Shown: positions 30,429 to 40,050 of the stretch, one piece after another
How positions within the stretch are numbered: the first letter of the stretch is position 1
How the letters are laid out: each line of letters starts with the position of its first letter
Assembly (NCBI GenBank): GCA_963668535.1
Contig: OY764867.1
Coordinates: 682,001 to 746,000, forward strand
Reading direction: 5' to 3'
From: F22 sp963668535
GTDB taxonomy: Bacteria > Bacteroidota > Bacteroidia > Bacteroidales > Bacteroidaceae
DNA length: 64,000 nt
Position numbers and translations under genes: made by a program
The notes under the pieces: model-generated
The model's input: only the letters and a program-made list of their open reading frames with translations
What the model was told of the DNA's origin: nothing
The model's database searches: none

Positions 30429-33230
30429 GTGAAACTTATTAAATTATTATATTGTTTATTACTGATCTTTCTATGGGGAATTTCCCTACAAGCAAAGAAC
30501 TCTCCTGCCCCCCCTATCCTTTCTAAGCATCAGACATACACATTAAAAGGAAATGTTGTGTCAATAGATCATTACACCCCTCTGAGTTTTGCGACAATAG
30601 AATTGTACAACAATGATCACATAATAAATAGACAAGTGACAGATGTACATGGAGTATTTACTTGTACACATTTATATCAAGGAGCCTATACAATCATTGT
30701 TCGATATATTGGGTATCAAAACAAACATGTACAAGTTCACCTAAAACAAGACACGACCATACAGATCTGTCTAAACGAATCAAATACAAGTCTCCAAGGC
30801 GTCGTGATTACAGCTGCCGAAAGTAAAGGAATAACCAGTGCGTCTACCATAAACAGAGAGGCACTAGAACATATTCAGCCCAGCAGTTTTTCAGATATCC
30901 TCGCATTACTTCCAGGCAATACAACACATACCCCCAACCTCACAGCTGGCAACGTAGCAACATTACGTGAAGTTGGCATCAGTAGTGCAGATTATGCCGT
31001 TACAGCACAGGGCACTCAGTTTGTCGTGGATGGAGCTGTTCAACAGCAAGATGCTAACCTACAATATGTGGCTCAAGGGTTGACGAACCAAGATGCCTCT
31101 AGAAACATGGTAAATTACGGAACAGATATGCGTAATTTGTCCACAGATGATATAGAAAAAGTAGAAGTCATTCGTGGGATTCCATCCGTACAATATGGTG
31201 ATATGACTTCTGGGGTGATCAATATTACCCGTCGATTACATGCCACCCCTTTCGAGACACGCTTCAAAGCTGATGAGTACACCAAGCTCATACATATTAA
31301 TAAAGGAGTTGCATGGAACAATGACAAGCAAATAATACATTTTGACTTGGGTTACTTAGACTCCAAAGCTGACCCCCGTAATCCGTATGAGACCTATCAA
31401 AGAATCATGATTTCCACAAGATATAAACGACATTGGGAGTGGGATACACACGCACTCAACTGGAATATTTCGGGTGACTATCGTAGCACAATTGATGCAG
31501 AAAAAGAAGATCCCAATATAGCCCGCCAAGCAGAAGACAGCTATAAATCAAGTTACTCATACTATGCATTAAACAGTCGCTTAATCTGGAAGAACAAGAA
31601 AGAGGTAGGACTAAAAGAGCTCTCTTTACAAACAGCAATCAATTATTCGAAAAACAAGATAACTCGTACAAAATTTGTCCAATTAGATCGAGATGAAGCT
31701 GCACCAACAAGTCTCGAAGAAGGAGAACACGATGCAGAAATTTTACCCATCAAGTACACTGGACATTTAGTTGTGGATGGGCAACCATTCAATAGCAATA
31801 TCGAACTGCAAGGTATAGTACAATTTTCTATTGGAGCAACCAGACATCATTGGACAATAGGTAGCAACTGGAGATATAGCAAAAACTATGGCAATGGACA
31901 AGTCTTTGACCCCAAACGTCCAATTAATTATGGCACATCATATAGAGCCAGGCCCTATCATACAATCCCAGGAAAAAGCCTACTTGCCAACTATATCGAA
32001 GACCGCATACACTGGTCTATAGGACAAAATCGTTTTACTGTTCGAGCTGGTATGCGCAGCAACACATTGCTAGGACTGAACAAAGCATATAAGATGCAAG
32101 GGAAATGGTATATCGATCCCCGCATTAATGCCCAATGGGAATGCCCCAAACTATATATTGCCGACGCTCCATTGGAAATAGATTGGACATTTGGGTGGGG
32201 AACTATGACCATGTTGCCCAACATCCATCAATTGTATCCGAACAAACAATATTGGGATTTTGAAGAATTAAATTACTACCATTCCAACAAGGCTTATAGA
32301 CGGATATACACGAAAACATTCATTATAGACCAAAACCCATACAACATCACACCAAGTACAAACACAAAAAAAGAATTGCGTCTTGGAGCTAGATATAAAG
32401 GCAACAATATATCTGTGACATATTTCAAAGAACGTATGGTAGATGGATTTAGATATGTAAGTACCCCTATGTCTTTCACTTATAAAAAATATGACACTTC
32501 TGAAATAGATGGCAGCACCTTAACCGCTCCACCAGATATAAACAATTTGCCTTATGCTGAAAAGACTATTCTTAGTAAGCATAGTCTTTTATCAAATGGA
32601 ACACGCGTTTTAAAAGAAGGTGTAGAATTTCAAGGAAGTACTCGACGATTTTCCTCTTTACACACTCGTATTACTGCGACTGGAGCATGGCTTAAAACAA
32701 CATACACAAATAGTGCATCCCAATGGGACAATTCGTATGACCAAGTCGTTTTGAATCAAGCAGTCAGAGACTTGTATATAGGTCATTATAACTGGGTGTC
32801 GGGATATGTCAAACAACAATTCAATACAAATTTTACTTTTGACACCTACCTCAAGAAACTAGGATTTATACTGTCCACAACGGTTGAATGCATGTGGTGG
32901 AGCAAGCAAAAGGATTTAATAAAAGATGGTACTCCATACGAATATATGGATATCAATGGCGATATACATCCATACACTGAAGAGAGTAAAAAAGATATTT
33001 TTCTAACTCATCTTATACAATCTCAACCCACCGTAAGTGGTGGAGATGGAAAAGAACCCTTCTATGCCCTTGTTAATCTAAAGGCATCCAAAACATTTGG
33101 AAAGTGGATCAAACTGTCTCTTTTTGTAGATCGTATTCTCGATTACACCCCAGACTACACAGTAGATGGGCTAACAATACGTAGAAGTGCCAATCCATAT
33201 TTTGGGATGGAAATTAAATGTTCATTTTAA
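30429..33230 (+). CDS. TonB-dependent outer-membrane receptor
   Basis: The start is GTG at 30429; it directly precedes a signal peptide (KLIKLLYCLLLIFLWGISLQA). The 933-residue protein has a carboxypeptidase-regulatory-like domain (about 35-110, LKGNVVSIDHYTPLSFATIEL). A plug follows (about 120-290) with VDGAVQQQDANLQ and IEKVEVIRGIPSVQYGDMTSG, and then a beta-barrel ends in an aromatic residue (MEIKCSF). It imports a ligand using TonB energy. It is not a SusC protein: it lacks the SusC LKDGSATSIYGARAMAGV-type motif, and a DUF4876 lipoprotein rather than SusD follows. First gene of a seven-gene operon that includes an ABC transporter. Confidence 0.93.
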   Translation: MKLIKLLYCLLLIFLWGISLQAKNSPAPPILSKHQTYTLKGNVVSIDHYTPLSFATIELYNNDHIINRQVTDVHGVFTCTHLYQGAYTIIVRYIGYQNKHVQVHLKQDTTIQICLNESNTSLQGVVITAAESKGITSASTINREALEHIQPSSFSDILALLPGNTTHTPNLTAGNVATLREVGISSADYAVTAQGTQFVVDGAVQQQDANLQYVAQGLTNQDASRNMVNYGTDMRNLSTDDIEKVEVIRGIPSVQYGDMTSGVINITRRLHATPFETRFKADEYTKLIHINKGVAWNNDKQIIHFDLGYLDSKADPRNPYETYQRIMISTRYKRHWEWDTHALNWNISGDYRSTIDAEKEDPNIARQAEDSYKSSYSYYALNSRLIWKNKKEVGLKELSLQTAINYSKNKITRTKFVQLDRDEAAPTSLEEGEHDAEILPIKYTGHLVVDGQPFNSNIELQGIVQFSIGATRHHWTIGSNWRYSKNYGNGQVFDPKRPINYGTSYRARPYHTIPGKSLLANYIEDRIHWSIGQNRFTVRAGMRSNTLLGLNKAYKMQGKWYIDPRINAQWECPKLYIADAPLEIDWTFGWGTMTMLPNIHQLYPNKQYWDFEELNYYHSNKAYRRIYTKTFIIDQNPYNITPSTNTKKELRLGARYKGNNISVTYFKERMVDGFRYVSTPMSFTYKKYDTSEIDGSTLTAPPDINNLPYAEKTILSKHSLLSNGTRVLKEGVEFQGSTRRFSSLHTRITATGAWLKTTYTNSASQWDNSYDQVVLNQAVRDLYIGHYNWVSGYVKQQFNTNFTFDTYLKKLGFILSTTVECMWWSKQKDLIKDGTPYEYMDINGDIHPYTEESKKDIFLTHLIQSQPTVSGGDGKEPFYALVNLKASKTFGKWIKLSLFVDRILDYTPDYTVDGLTIRRSANPYFGMEIKCSF

Positions 33231-33256
33231 ACTCACATAAATAATAGTACAATCAA

Positions 33257-34549
33257 ATGAAAAAAGTAAACAACAATTTGCGCTGGGTAGCAAGCATGCT
33301 CCTAGTATGTATCGGGCTATGCGTTAGTTCGTGTTCCGATGATGATAATGTATCGCATAGTAAAGTCGCATTAGCTTTAGAAAGTCCAACAGCCATAAGC
33401 GACTTTCACTACACAAACATGCAAGTCACATTTACCGACAAATCAACTCAAGAAGTGACACAAATGGCATATGATGCTGCAAGTAGCATAAGCACATCGC
33501 TTGTAGACGGGATATACGACATCATGGTTGAAGGTGAAGGCGATGCCACAGTAGCAGGACAAACAAAGCACGTTAAAGTACGCGGTGAACTACAGTCTGT
33601 GGAGATTGCTGATGTCACCGATATCAAGACATTAAATATCCCACTGCATTTACTGGATATAAACTCTGGTTTTGTACTAGCAGAAATCTTTATTTCTGGT
33701 ACAGAAACTCCAGAAGGTGAATGGTATAGAGGCGACTCCTATTTTCGCATTTACAATAACAGTAGTGAGCCATTAGATGCACAAGGTTTAATTCTTATGG
33801 AGTCGGCATTACAATCGGATATGCATAATGACTTCTATGTATTAAGAGAAGAAAAAGAATCAGAAGAAATTGTAGCAGGTGAAGGCACTCCTTATGATCA
33901 ATACAAAAATAATCATTTCATCACCGATGCCGTGTATATGATCCCTCGTGGCACAGCCGTAATCGTAGAACCTGGACAAAGCATTTTACTTGTTGATATA
34001 GGTAAAGACCACTCGGTAGACAATCCAAACTCATTCAACCTGACTACTGCTGACTATGAGTGGTATGATGAAAATGACGTACATGCTGATATTCAAACTG
34101 AAGTGCCAGACTTAGTCAAACTATACGCCTCATCGGCCTCAGTTTGGTCACCTCATGTACGTGCCATAAAAACATACGCCATCGCACAAATGCCAGAAGA
34201 TGTAACCACTGAATCATTTATTACAAATAACACAGTACAATACTATTACGAATTTGTATATGGAGATCTCCGTAGGATTATGGATTCAAAAAAATATTTT
34301 GTACCTACTACATGGATTAAAGATTGCGTCAATCTAAGTAATGAGACTGCTTATGAATGGAATATTGTAAGTACAGCTTTAGACAATAGTTATGCGTGGG
34401 TATATGATGGTACTGGAACTGGATATAGAGGCAAGGCAGTACGTCGCAAAGTGATCAGTGGAGCGCTTTTACAAGACACCAACGATTCGGCCCATGACTT
34501 TGAAAATAGTGTTGATGCTAATCCTTTTTATGTATTCCATGCTGAATAA
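33257..34549 (+). CDS. DUF4876 family lipoprotein
   Basis: A lipoprotein signal with lipobox VSSC (MLLVCIGLCVSSCSDDDN) and acidic residues after the cysteine suggest export to the outer membrane, possibly the cell surface. Residues about 35-130 look like a beta-sandwich (STQEVTQMAYDAASS). From about 140 the DUF4876 region begins with NSGFVLAEIFISGTETPEG and continues as YFRIYNNSSEPLDAQGL, similar in layout to lamin-tail-like folds. The function is unknown. Its position 26 bases behind the TonB receptor suggests a substrate-binding partner, by analogy to SusD or other receptor-linked lipoproteins. Confidence 0.87.
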   Translation: MKKVNNNLRWVASMLLVCIGLCVSSCSDDDNVSHSKVALALESPTAISDFHYTNMQVTFTDKSTQEVTQMAYDAASSISTSLVDGIYDIMVEGEGDATVAGQTKHVKVRGELQSVEIADVTDIKTLNIPLHLLDINSGFVLAEIFISGTETPEGEWYRGDSYFRIYNNSSEPLDAQGLILMESALQSDMHNDFYVLREEKESEEIVAGEGTPYDQYKNNHFITDAVYMIPRGTAVIVEPGQSILLVDIGKDHSVDNPNSFNLTTADYEWYDENDVHADIQTEVPDLVKLYASSASVWSPHVRAIKTYAIAQMPEDVTTESFITNNTVQYYYEFVYGDLRRIMDSKKYFVPTTWIKDCVNLSNETAYEWNIVSTALDNSYAWVYDGTGTGYRGKAVRRKVISGALLQDTNDSAHDFENSVDANPFYVFHAE

Positions 34550-36020
34550 ATCTAATCTCTATCTTTCTATATGCATTAGATATACATGGCTAGCTTGTCT
34601 AGCCATGTACATCTTTCCTTCAAGCATACATGGACAAACCATGTCTCATGCATCATTGAAATACCACGAGTTCAATAAAAGTTATGCAGAAATGAAAATG
34701 GAGTATAGTTATGAACGATCACCTCAAGCCGTTGTGCAACAAGACGGACGTGGGGTAAATCAATTAGAGATACAAGCAAATGCTTATCATATACTGGACG
34801 AGCATAGCAAAACTTGGGGCAATGTATCCTACACCAATTCATGCATATGGGATGTACAAGGTACAGAAACATCCGATTATCACCTTGTTGCCCCCTATAT
34901 CATGTCCGACACTATCGGTGGAGATATGAAAGCAGAGCGTTACTATTTTAACGCAGGATATGCATGGCAAACTAGACACTGGACAATAGGAGGGGAACTG
35001 GCCTATCGAGCTCTACTGGCTTATAGAGATATAGATCCTAGACCAAAAAATCGCGTTGGGCACTTACATGCCAATGTCAGCATGGCATATGCATTACCAA
35101 ACACCCATCTGCTTAGCCTATATGTAGGTGCACAAAAATATAAACAAGGGTGTATCTTAGGATTTAATGATCCCAATAAAATGGTCAAAGAATATCATGA
35201 AACAGGACTGGGTACAGTGTATTCTCGTTTTACTGGCCAAAACACCAGTAATGATATTCAGGGACAGGCCTATGATTTTTCTTTAGCCTATTGTCCTAGT
35301 CTGCCCAGTGGTATCGGTGCACAAATGGATTGGGAAACCATGCAGTTGCAGAAAAAGCTCAATGGTTTTAATGAGTTGCCCTTAACTGATTTAGCGACTA
35401 ACGATTATACATTAATGGCATATTACCGAAAAGAGAATAAACACAATCTCTGGAAAATACAAACAATGATTCATATTCTTGAGCGAAAGGGGACAGAGAA
35501 TATCTTTGGTACAGATGCCACAACCACATACGAAAAGATTAGTGAACGACAGTATTACGATCACCATATATATGCTTACAGCTTACAGGGCCTATATGAA
35601 TGGGATACTCCCCAAAGACACCACTATAGCATCCAAACTGAATGTATTTGGGAAGAAAACGCCCAAACGCACAAAAAAAATCATGATCAACTTGATTATA
35701 CATGGCTCAAGACCAATATGGTGCTAACGAGTAAATGGGCTCTACAAAAAAGCTCCTTGCAAATACAGATCACAGGAGGGGTACAATGGGCAATACATAG
35801 CACCTACAACATACCCCGAACAACCTGGAATAGGTATCGACTTAAGAATTATAAGATAGCTTCCAAGAATCAAACTCGACTAAGTACGCAGATGAGATAT
35901 GACTCTCCTTGGAATATATCACAGAAACAAATATTTGTTGTAGCTAAATACCAATATGGCAACTTTGCAGAGTCATTACAAACTCACCGAGGAACATTCG
36001 GTATTGGTATTATTTTATAA
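34539..36020 (+). CDS. DUF6850-type outer-membrane beta-barrel protein
   Basis: I recognise this as the DUF6850 family with moderate confidence. The ATG at 34539 is preferred over an earlier in-frame start at 34458, because it leads directly into a signal peptide (MLNKSNLYLSICIRYTWLAC, cleavage near SSIHGQ) and overlaps the previous gene by only 11 bases. The remaining roughly 460 residues alternate polar and aromatic residues in many short strands, such as YYFNAGYAWQTRHWTIGGEL and LLSLYVGAQKYKQG. That is a transmembrane beta-barrel pattern without a plug. It may be an accessory channel or anchoring barrel for the receptor-lipoprotein pair. Confidence 0.82.
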   Translation: MLNKSNLYLSICIRYTWLACLAMYIFPSSIHGQTMSHASLKYHEFNKSYAEMKMEYSYERSPQAVVQQDGRGVNQLEIQANAYHILDEHSKTWGNVSYTNSCIWDVQGTETSDYHLVAPYIMSDTIGGDMKAERYYFNAGYAWQTRHWTIGGELAYRALLAYRDIDPRPKNRVGHLHANVSMAYALPNTHLLSLYVGAQKYKQGCILGFNDPNKMVKEYHETGLGTVYSRFTGQNTSNDIQGQAYDFSLAYCPSLPSGIGAQMDWETMQLQKKLNGFNELPLTDLATNDYTLMAYYRKENKHNLWKIQTMIHILERKGTENIFGTDATTTYEKISERQYYDHHIYAYSLQGLYEWDTPQRHHYSIQTECIWEENAQTHKKNHDQLDYTWLKTNMVLTSKWALQKSSLQIQITGGVQWAIHSTYNIPRTTWNRYRLKNYKIASKNQTRLSTQMRYDSPWNISQKQIFVVAKYQYGNFAESLQTHRGTFGIGIIL

Positions 36021-36040
36021 AACTAAACTTACTTATAATT

Positions 36041-36937
36041 ATGACGGCAATCATTAAATGTACAAACCTGACTCACAAATATGGGAAAAGGGTTATTTAC
36101 GAAAATCTAAGTTTTGAGGTCCCACAAGGTAGAATTCTAGGTTTATTAGGTAAAAATGGCACGGGCAAAACAACCACAATCAATATCTTAAGTGGCTTTT
36201 TAAAACCACAAAGTGGAGAGTGTTCCATTTTTGGTCATGACCTCCATTCTATGCCAGCAGCACTTAGAGCCAATATAGGTTTACTTATCGAAGGGCATAT
36301 ACAATATCAATTCATGACTATCGAACAAATAGAGAAATTTTATAGTCAGTGTTATCCTAACCAATGGAAACGTGACGCATATTATGACTTAATGAGTAAA
36401 TTGAAAGTGGCACCTAAACAACGTATTTCACGTATGTCGTGTGGGCAACGTTCACAAGTAGCCTTAGGACTTATTTTGGCTCAAGATCCTGAGCTCTTGG
36501 TATTGGATGATTTCTCGCTTGGATTAGACCCTGGTTACCGAAGATTGTTTGTCGACTATCTACGTGATTATGCTAAGTCGGAAAACAAAACTGTTTTTCT
36601 GACATCGCATATTATACAGGATATGGAACGACTGATAGATGATTGTATCATCATGGATTATGGAAGTATATTGCTACAACAACCAGTCAATAAGCTTTTA
36701 GATCAAATACGCTCATACCAAATCGATACAAATTGCAGCCATGCGGTACAAGCTTTATCGTTGGATAAAGATTTTTTTCACCCATCTTATTTAAGTGGCA
36801 AGATAGAATGGTACTCTTTTTTATCGCAAGAAGCTATTATGTCTAGACTCCAATCTTTAGAGATTCCATACACCCATATACAAACCACACGCGTCAACTT
36901 GGAAGATGCATTTATTGGTTTAACAGGAAAATATTAA
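36041..36937 (+). CDS. ABC transporter ATP-binding protein
   Basis: The 298-residue cytoplasmic ATPase has Walker A GLLGKNGTGKTTTIN (near residue 40), the signature MSCGQRSQVALG (near 137), Walker B ELLVLDDFSLGLD and the switch His in FLTSHIIQDMERL. Two departures from the norm are visible: the signature is MSCGQ rather than LSGGQ, and the residue after the Walker B Asp is Asp rather than the catalytic Glu. These may slow hydrolysis. The order with the permease and a DUF4857 protein resembles NosF/NosY- or Gld-type ABC-2 systems. It lies 20 bases after the barrel gene. Confidence 0.93.
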   Translation: MTAIIKCTNLTHKYGKRVIYENLSFEVPQGRILGLLGKNGTGKTTTINILSGFLKPQSGECSIFGHDLHSMPAALRANIGLLIEGHIQYQFMTIEQIEKFYSQCYPNQWKRDAYYDLMSKLKVAPKQRISRMSCGQRSQVALGLILAQDPELLVLDDFSLGLDPGYRRLFVDYLRDYAKSENKTVFLTSHIIQDMERLIDDCIIMDYGSILLQQPVNKLLDQIRSYQIDTNCSHAVQALSLDKDFFHPSYLSGKIEWYSFLSQEAIMSRLQSLEIPYTHIQTTRVNLEDAFIGLTGKY

Positions 36938-36954
36938 TCTTACAGAATACACAT

Positions 36955-37626
36955 ATGTTACAAGCCTTATTTTATAAAGAATGGATTAAGACACGATGGT
37001 TTCTCGCCATAGCCTTCTTAATTTCGATTGGCATATCAATATATAGCATGATGATTTTTAAACATGCAATGGACATGAAAGGCATTGCCCACATTTGGGT
37101 AATGATGCTTACCCGTAAGGTAACACTTGTTCATCTAATTACCTACGTACCAATAGCCATTGGTCTATGTTTAGGTGTCGTACAATTTGTACCTGAAATG
37201 TACAAAAAAAGCATCAAGCTATCTTTGCATTTACCTTTTGACATAAATCGTTCTATCGCTATAATGCTATTATGGGGAGCAGTAGGTTTGGCGATCTGCT
37301 TTCAAGCTAATTTCCTGATTGTATGGCACGTATTGCATCCACATTTACCTAGTGAACTTTTAGCCCAGTCACTATCCACCATATACCCCAGTTATATCGC
37401 AGGATTTTTTATCTATTTCATGACTTCAGCCATTGTGTTAGAACCAACATGGAAGTGGCGTCTAGGTTACATAATCATCTCAGCACTAGGACTCCATTTG
37501 TTTTTACTTAGTCAGACTCCATTTGCATATAACAAGTTTATGTGGGGACTAATGCTTATTACTATCATAATCACCACCTTCTCTTGGCGCTCTATCTATC
37601 GTTTTAAAGTAGGCTGTCAAGATTAA
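36955..37626 (+). CDS. ABC-2-like permease subunit
   Basis: The 223-residue protein has about six membrane segments (for example FLAIAFLISIGISIYSMMIF near 15 and LITYVPIAIGLCLGVVQFV near 60). It has no cleavable signal. It sits 17 bases after the ATPase and is its evident membrane partner. The soluble loop after the second membrane segment (PEMYKKSIKLSLHLPFD) resembles the coupling region of ABC-2 permeases. The direction of transport cannot be read from the sequence. Confidence 0.85.
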   Translation: MLQALFYKEWIKTRWFLAIAFLISIGISIYSMMIFKHAMDMKGIAHIWVMMLTRKVTLVHLITYVPIAIGLCLGVVQFVPEMYKKSIKLSLHLPFDINRSIAIMLLWGAVGLAICFQANFLIVWHVLHPHLPSELLAQSLSTIYPSYIAGFFIYFMTSAIVLEPTWKWRLGYIIISALGLHLFLLSQTPFAYNKFMWGLMLITIIITTFSWRSIYRFKVGCQD

Positions 37627-37644
37627 TCAATAACACCAAGTAAT

Positions 37645-38685
37645 ATGAAAAAAGTTAGTCAAATAAGTCTTATTGGAATGATTGCCCTTTTACTCATCTG
37701 GCAATTACCTTGGATATATCAATTTATATTTGCACACCCACAACAAAGTGCTATGCGCTTTATGCTATTTAGTCCAATTACCTATGAATTTACTTATCCT
37801 GACAGAGGGGCAAACGATAAATTAATAGGAAAAGATTTGGCAGGGCACATATACAGCGCCAACCAACTGGATAGTGTTTTGCCCCTATTTTACAATAGAC
37901 AACTAGCAGATCGCAATGCATTCCCTGATTCTATTATGGGAAAACCAATCAACCTAAAAGACATCCAAGAGGGACGTTTTATGTTCCGTAACTTCCCAGA
38001 AGACACGAATGGTCCTATCGCTCCATTATACATGCTTTTAGAAAGTGCTCCTAAACGTTTAGATTTTGAGCTCCCCAAAGACATGTTTCGTTGCACAACT
38101 AATGGGTTGGAATTTATAACAATGCAAAATAACCAGATTGATCTGGCAAAAAGCACATTATTTACCCAAGCATTAAAAGATGTAGGATGCAGTTTCCCTA
38201 TCATTCATCTTCATAACATACCCAATCTGCGCAAAAGATATGACAACGGCTTTTTATTAGTCGATAGACAACATCAATTATTTCATATGCAAATGACACA
38301 CAACAAACCAGTTTGTCATCGCATCGACTTGCCCAAAGATGTATTAGCTAATCAAGTTTTTGTCACAGAATTTGACTCGAGAAAACACTATGGTTTCTTC
38401 ACGGATACAACAAACAAGATGTATGTCATTGATACCCCTAACTATCAGATACATCCATTAGACATCCCTGAATTTAATCCTACAACACAGGAAATCATGA
38501 TTATTGGTAATCCATATATGTGGACCATTCGTATTGAAGATGATAGAGGGACTACATTCTATGGATTGGATGGATCAGATTATCATCAGTACAGAAAAAA
38601 AGAGTATATTTACCATAACAAACCATTTATGGGACTACACTTCACATCATCAAACGATGGGTATGTGTATCCACATTGGAATTAA
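37645..38685 (+). CDS. DUF4857 family membrane-anchored protein
   Basis: A single N-terminal membrane segment (ISLIGMIALLLIWQLPWIYQ) anchors a periplasmic domain of about 310 residues. I recognise the family from the opening and from the phrases YTYPDRGANDKLIGK-like and GRFMFRNFPEDTNGPIAPLY; it is found next to ABC permeases in Bacteroidales. The C-terminal two-thirds reads like a beta-propeller of short strands (YGFFTDTTNKMYVIDTPNY). The function is unknown. It may serve as the periplasmic subunit linking the permease to the outer-membrane parts. Confidence 0.8.
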   Translation: MKKVSQISLIGMIALLLIWQLPWIYQFIFAHPQQSAMRFMLFSPITYEFTYPDRGANDKLIGKDLAGHIYSANQLDSVLPLFYNRQLADRNAFPDSIMGKPINLKDIQEGRFMFRNFPEDTNGPIAPLYMLLESAPKRLDFELPKDMFRCTTNGLEFITMQNNQIDLAKSTLFTQALKDVGCSFPIIHLHNIPNLRKRYDNGFLLVDRQHQLFHMQMTHNKPVCHRIDLPKDVLANQVFVTEFDSRKHYGFFTDTTNKMYVIDTPNYQIHPLDIPEFNPTTQEIMIIGNPYMWTIRIEDDRGTTFYGLDGSDYHQYRKKEYIYHNKPFMGLHFTSSNDGYVYPHWN

Positions 38686-38705
38686 TCATTAAATACAGAA
38701 TTATT

Positions 38706-39263
38706 ATGAACAAAGTAATTAGCACATTAGTGCTTGTCATGAGTTGTATCGTATCAGTATGGGGACAAGCGGCTCCAGAAGACACAGCGCAAAAAGTGAC
38801 GTTAGCAAACCTTCTAGAAAACGGAAGTCAATATGTAGGAAAAACAGTATCATTTTCTGGTAAAACAATACATGTCTGCTCCAAAAGTGGCATGAAGTTA
38901 TTTATGGAAATCCCTGGTACTAAACAAACACTTCGAGTAAATTCAACTCCTAAACTGGGTAAATTTCCAAGAACATGCAACAATCATAAAGTAGAAATTA
39001 CTGGGATTGTTGAAGAATCTCGCATTGATGAAGATTTCTTAAAGCAATGGGAAAGCAAAATAAAAGCTCAGACAGAAGAAAAACATGGGCATGGAGAAGA
39101 CGGTTGTGCAGCAGAAAAAGCAGCAACAAAAGAAACTGGCCATTCTAGTTCACAACGAATTGCTGATTTTCGGAAACGTATTGCTCAACGCAAACAAGCA
39201 GAAGGGAAAAATTATTTGAGTTTTTATCATGTTAAAGCCATCAGTTACCACATTGTACAATAA
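38706..39263 (+). CDS. Exported OB-fold-like protein with His/Cys-rich tail
   Basis: The ATG at 38706 gives 185 residues with a signal peptide (MNKVISTLVLVMSCIVSVWG). A small beta-barrel domain follows (TLANLLENGSQYVGKTVSFSG, then KVEITGIVEESRIDEDFL), like exported OB-fold proteins. It contains two cysteines in HVCSKSG and RTCNNHK. A linker with EEKHGHGEDGCAAEKA and ETGHSSS is a plausible metal-binding stretch. A longer TTG-started frame is less likely. It is the last gene of the receptor-ABC operon and is the strongest hint that a metal is involved. Confidence 0.8.
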   Translation: MNKVISTLVLVMSCIVSVWGQAAPEDTAQKVTLANLLENGSQYVGKTVSFSGKTIHVCSKSGMKLFMEIPGTKQTLRVNSTPKLGKFPRTCNNHKVEITGIVEESRIDEDFLKQWESKIKAQTEEKHGHGEDGCAAEKAATKETGHSSSQRIADFRKRIAQRKQAEGKNYLSFYHVKAISYHIVQ

Positions 39264-39342
39264 AGAGTATTTCTAGCATAATGGTTCCTAGTTTAAGAAC
39301 ACATTATACAGTAAACAGATTGGATATATCTATTCTTTTTAT

Positions 39343-39350
39343 TATTTTTG
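39343..39350 (+). promoter_or_regulatory. Bacteroides -7 element immediately before the hemerythrin gene
   Basis: TATTTTTG fits TAnnTTTG and ends 4 bases before the ATG at 39355. A TTGG lies 19 bp upstream as a possible -33 box. It implies a very short or absent 5' leader. Confidence 0.45.
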
Positions 39351-39354
39351 ATTT

Positions 39355-40050
39355 ATGGAAAAACTCTATCAACCCACAGATAAATTAGCGTACATCTTAT
39401 CAGACAATTATAAGATGATACAAGTATTAAGTCGCTTTGGCATTGCATTAGGATTTGGTGATAAAACAATCCAAGAAGTATGTGAAGAGAATCAAGTAGA
39501 TACTTATACATTTTTGATTGTACTCAACTTCGTGTTTAGGGGAGCTGTCTCTTATGTCAATGAAGAAGAAATTGCTGAATTGTCGATTCCCACCCTAATC
39601 GACTATCTGAAACAATCTCATACTTATTTTATTGATTACAGCTTGCCAGCTATTAGAGAGCAACTTATTGTGGCATTGGATGGGGCGAGAACCCAAGTTG
39701 GACAGATGATCATGCATTTCTTTGATGAGTATAAAACATCAGTAGACAAGCATATGAGTTATGAAAACGAACGAGTTTTTAAATTTGTTGATAGCTTATT
39801 ATCTGGTGAGAAGAATCATTCATTCAGTATAGCTACATACAAAGATGAGCACGAAGAAATTAATGAAAGCCTAGTTGAACTAAAGAACTTACTAATAAAG
39901 TATTACCCTTCAACAAGCTCAAATAATATCTTAAATGGTGTATTATATGATATCTTTCGTGTTGAAGAAGAATTGGAAGATCACAATAAAGTGGAAGACT
40001 ATTTATTTATCCCTGCTATTATTCAATTAGAGAAAGGGGTGATATCATGA
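39355..40050 (+). CDS. Hemerythrin-domain protein of the RIC/ScdA type
   Basis: The C-terminal part has the spaced ligands of a di-iron hemerythrin domain: His89, His121, His133 with Glu137, His166, and His210 with Glu214 (LEDHNKVEDYLFIP). The first 60 residues resemble the ScdA N-terminal domain (LSRFGIALGFGDKTIQEVCEE), but the paired cysteines usually found there are missing. RIC/ScdA proteins repair iron-sulphur clusters after oxidative or nitrosative damage. This protein could instead sense oxygen or NO. It overlaps the following LuxR-type gene by 4 bases, which points to a sensor-regulator pair. Confidence 0.85.
   Translation: MEKLYQPTDKLAYILSDNYKMIQVLSRFGIALGFGDKTIQEVCEENQVDTYTFLIVLNFVFRGAVSYVNEEEIAELSIPTLIDYLKQSHTYFIDYSLPAIREQLIVALDGARTQVGQMIMHFFDEYKTSVDKHMSYENERVFKFVDSLLSGEKNHSFSIATYKDEHEEINESLVELKNLLIKYYPSTSSNNILNGVLYDIFRVEEELEDHNKVEDYLFIPAIIQLEKGVIS

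Noticed and set aside
34458..34538. Earlier start for the DUF6850 barrel gene
   Set aside because: It would overlap the DUF4876 gene by 92 bases and bury the signal peptide; the ATG at 34539 fits better.
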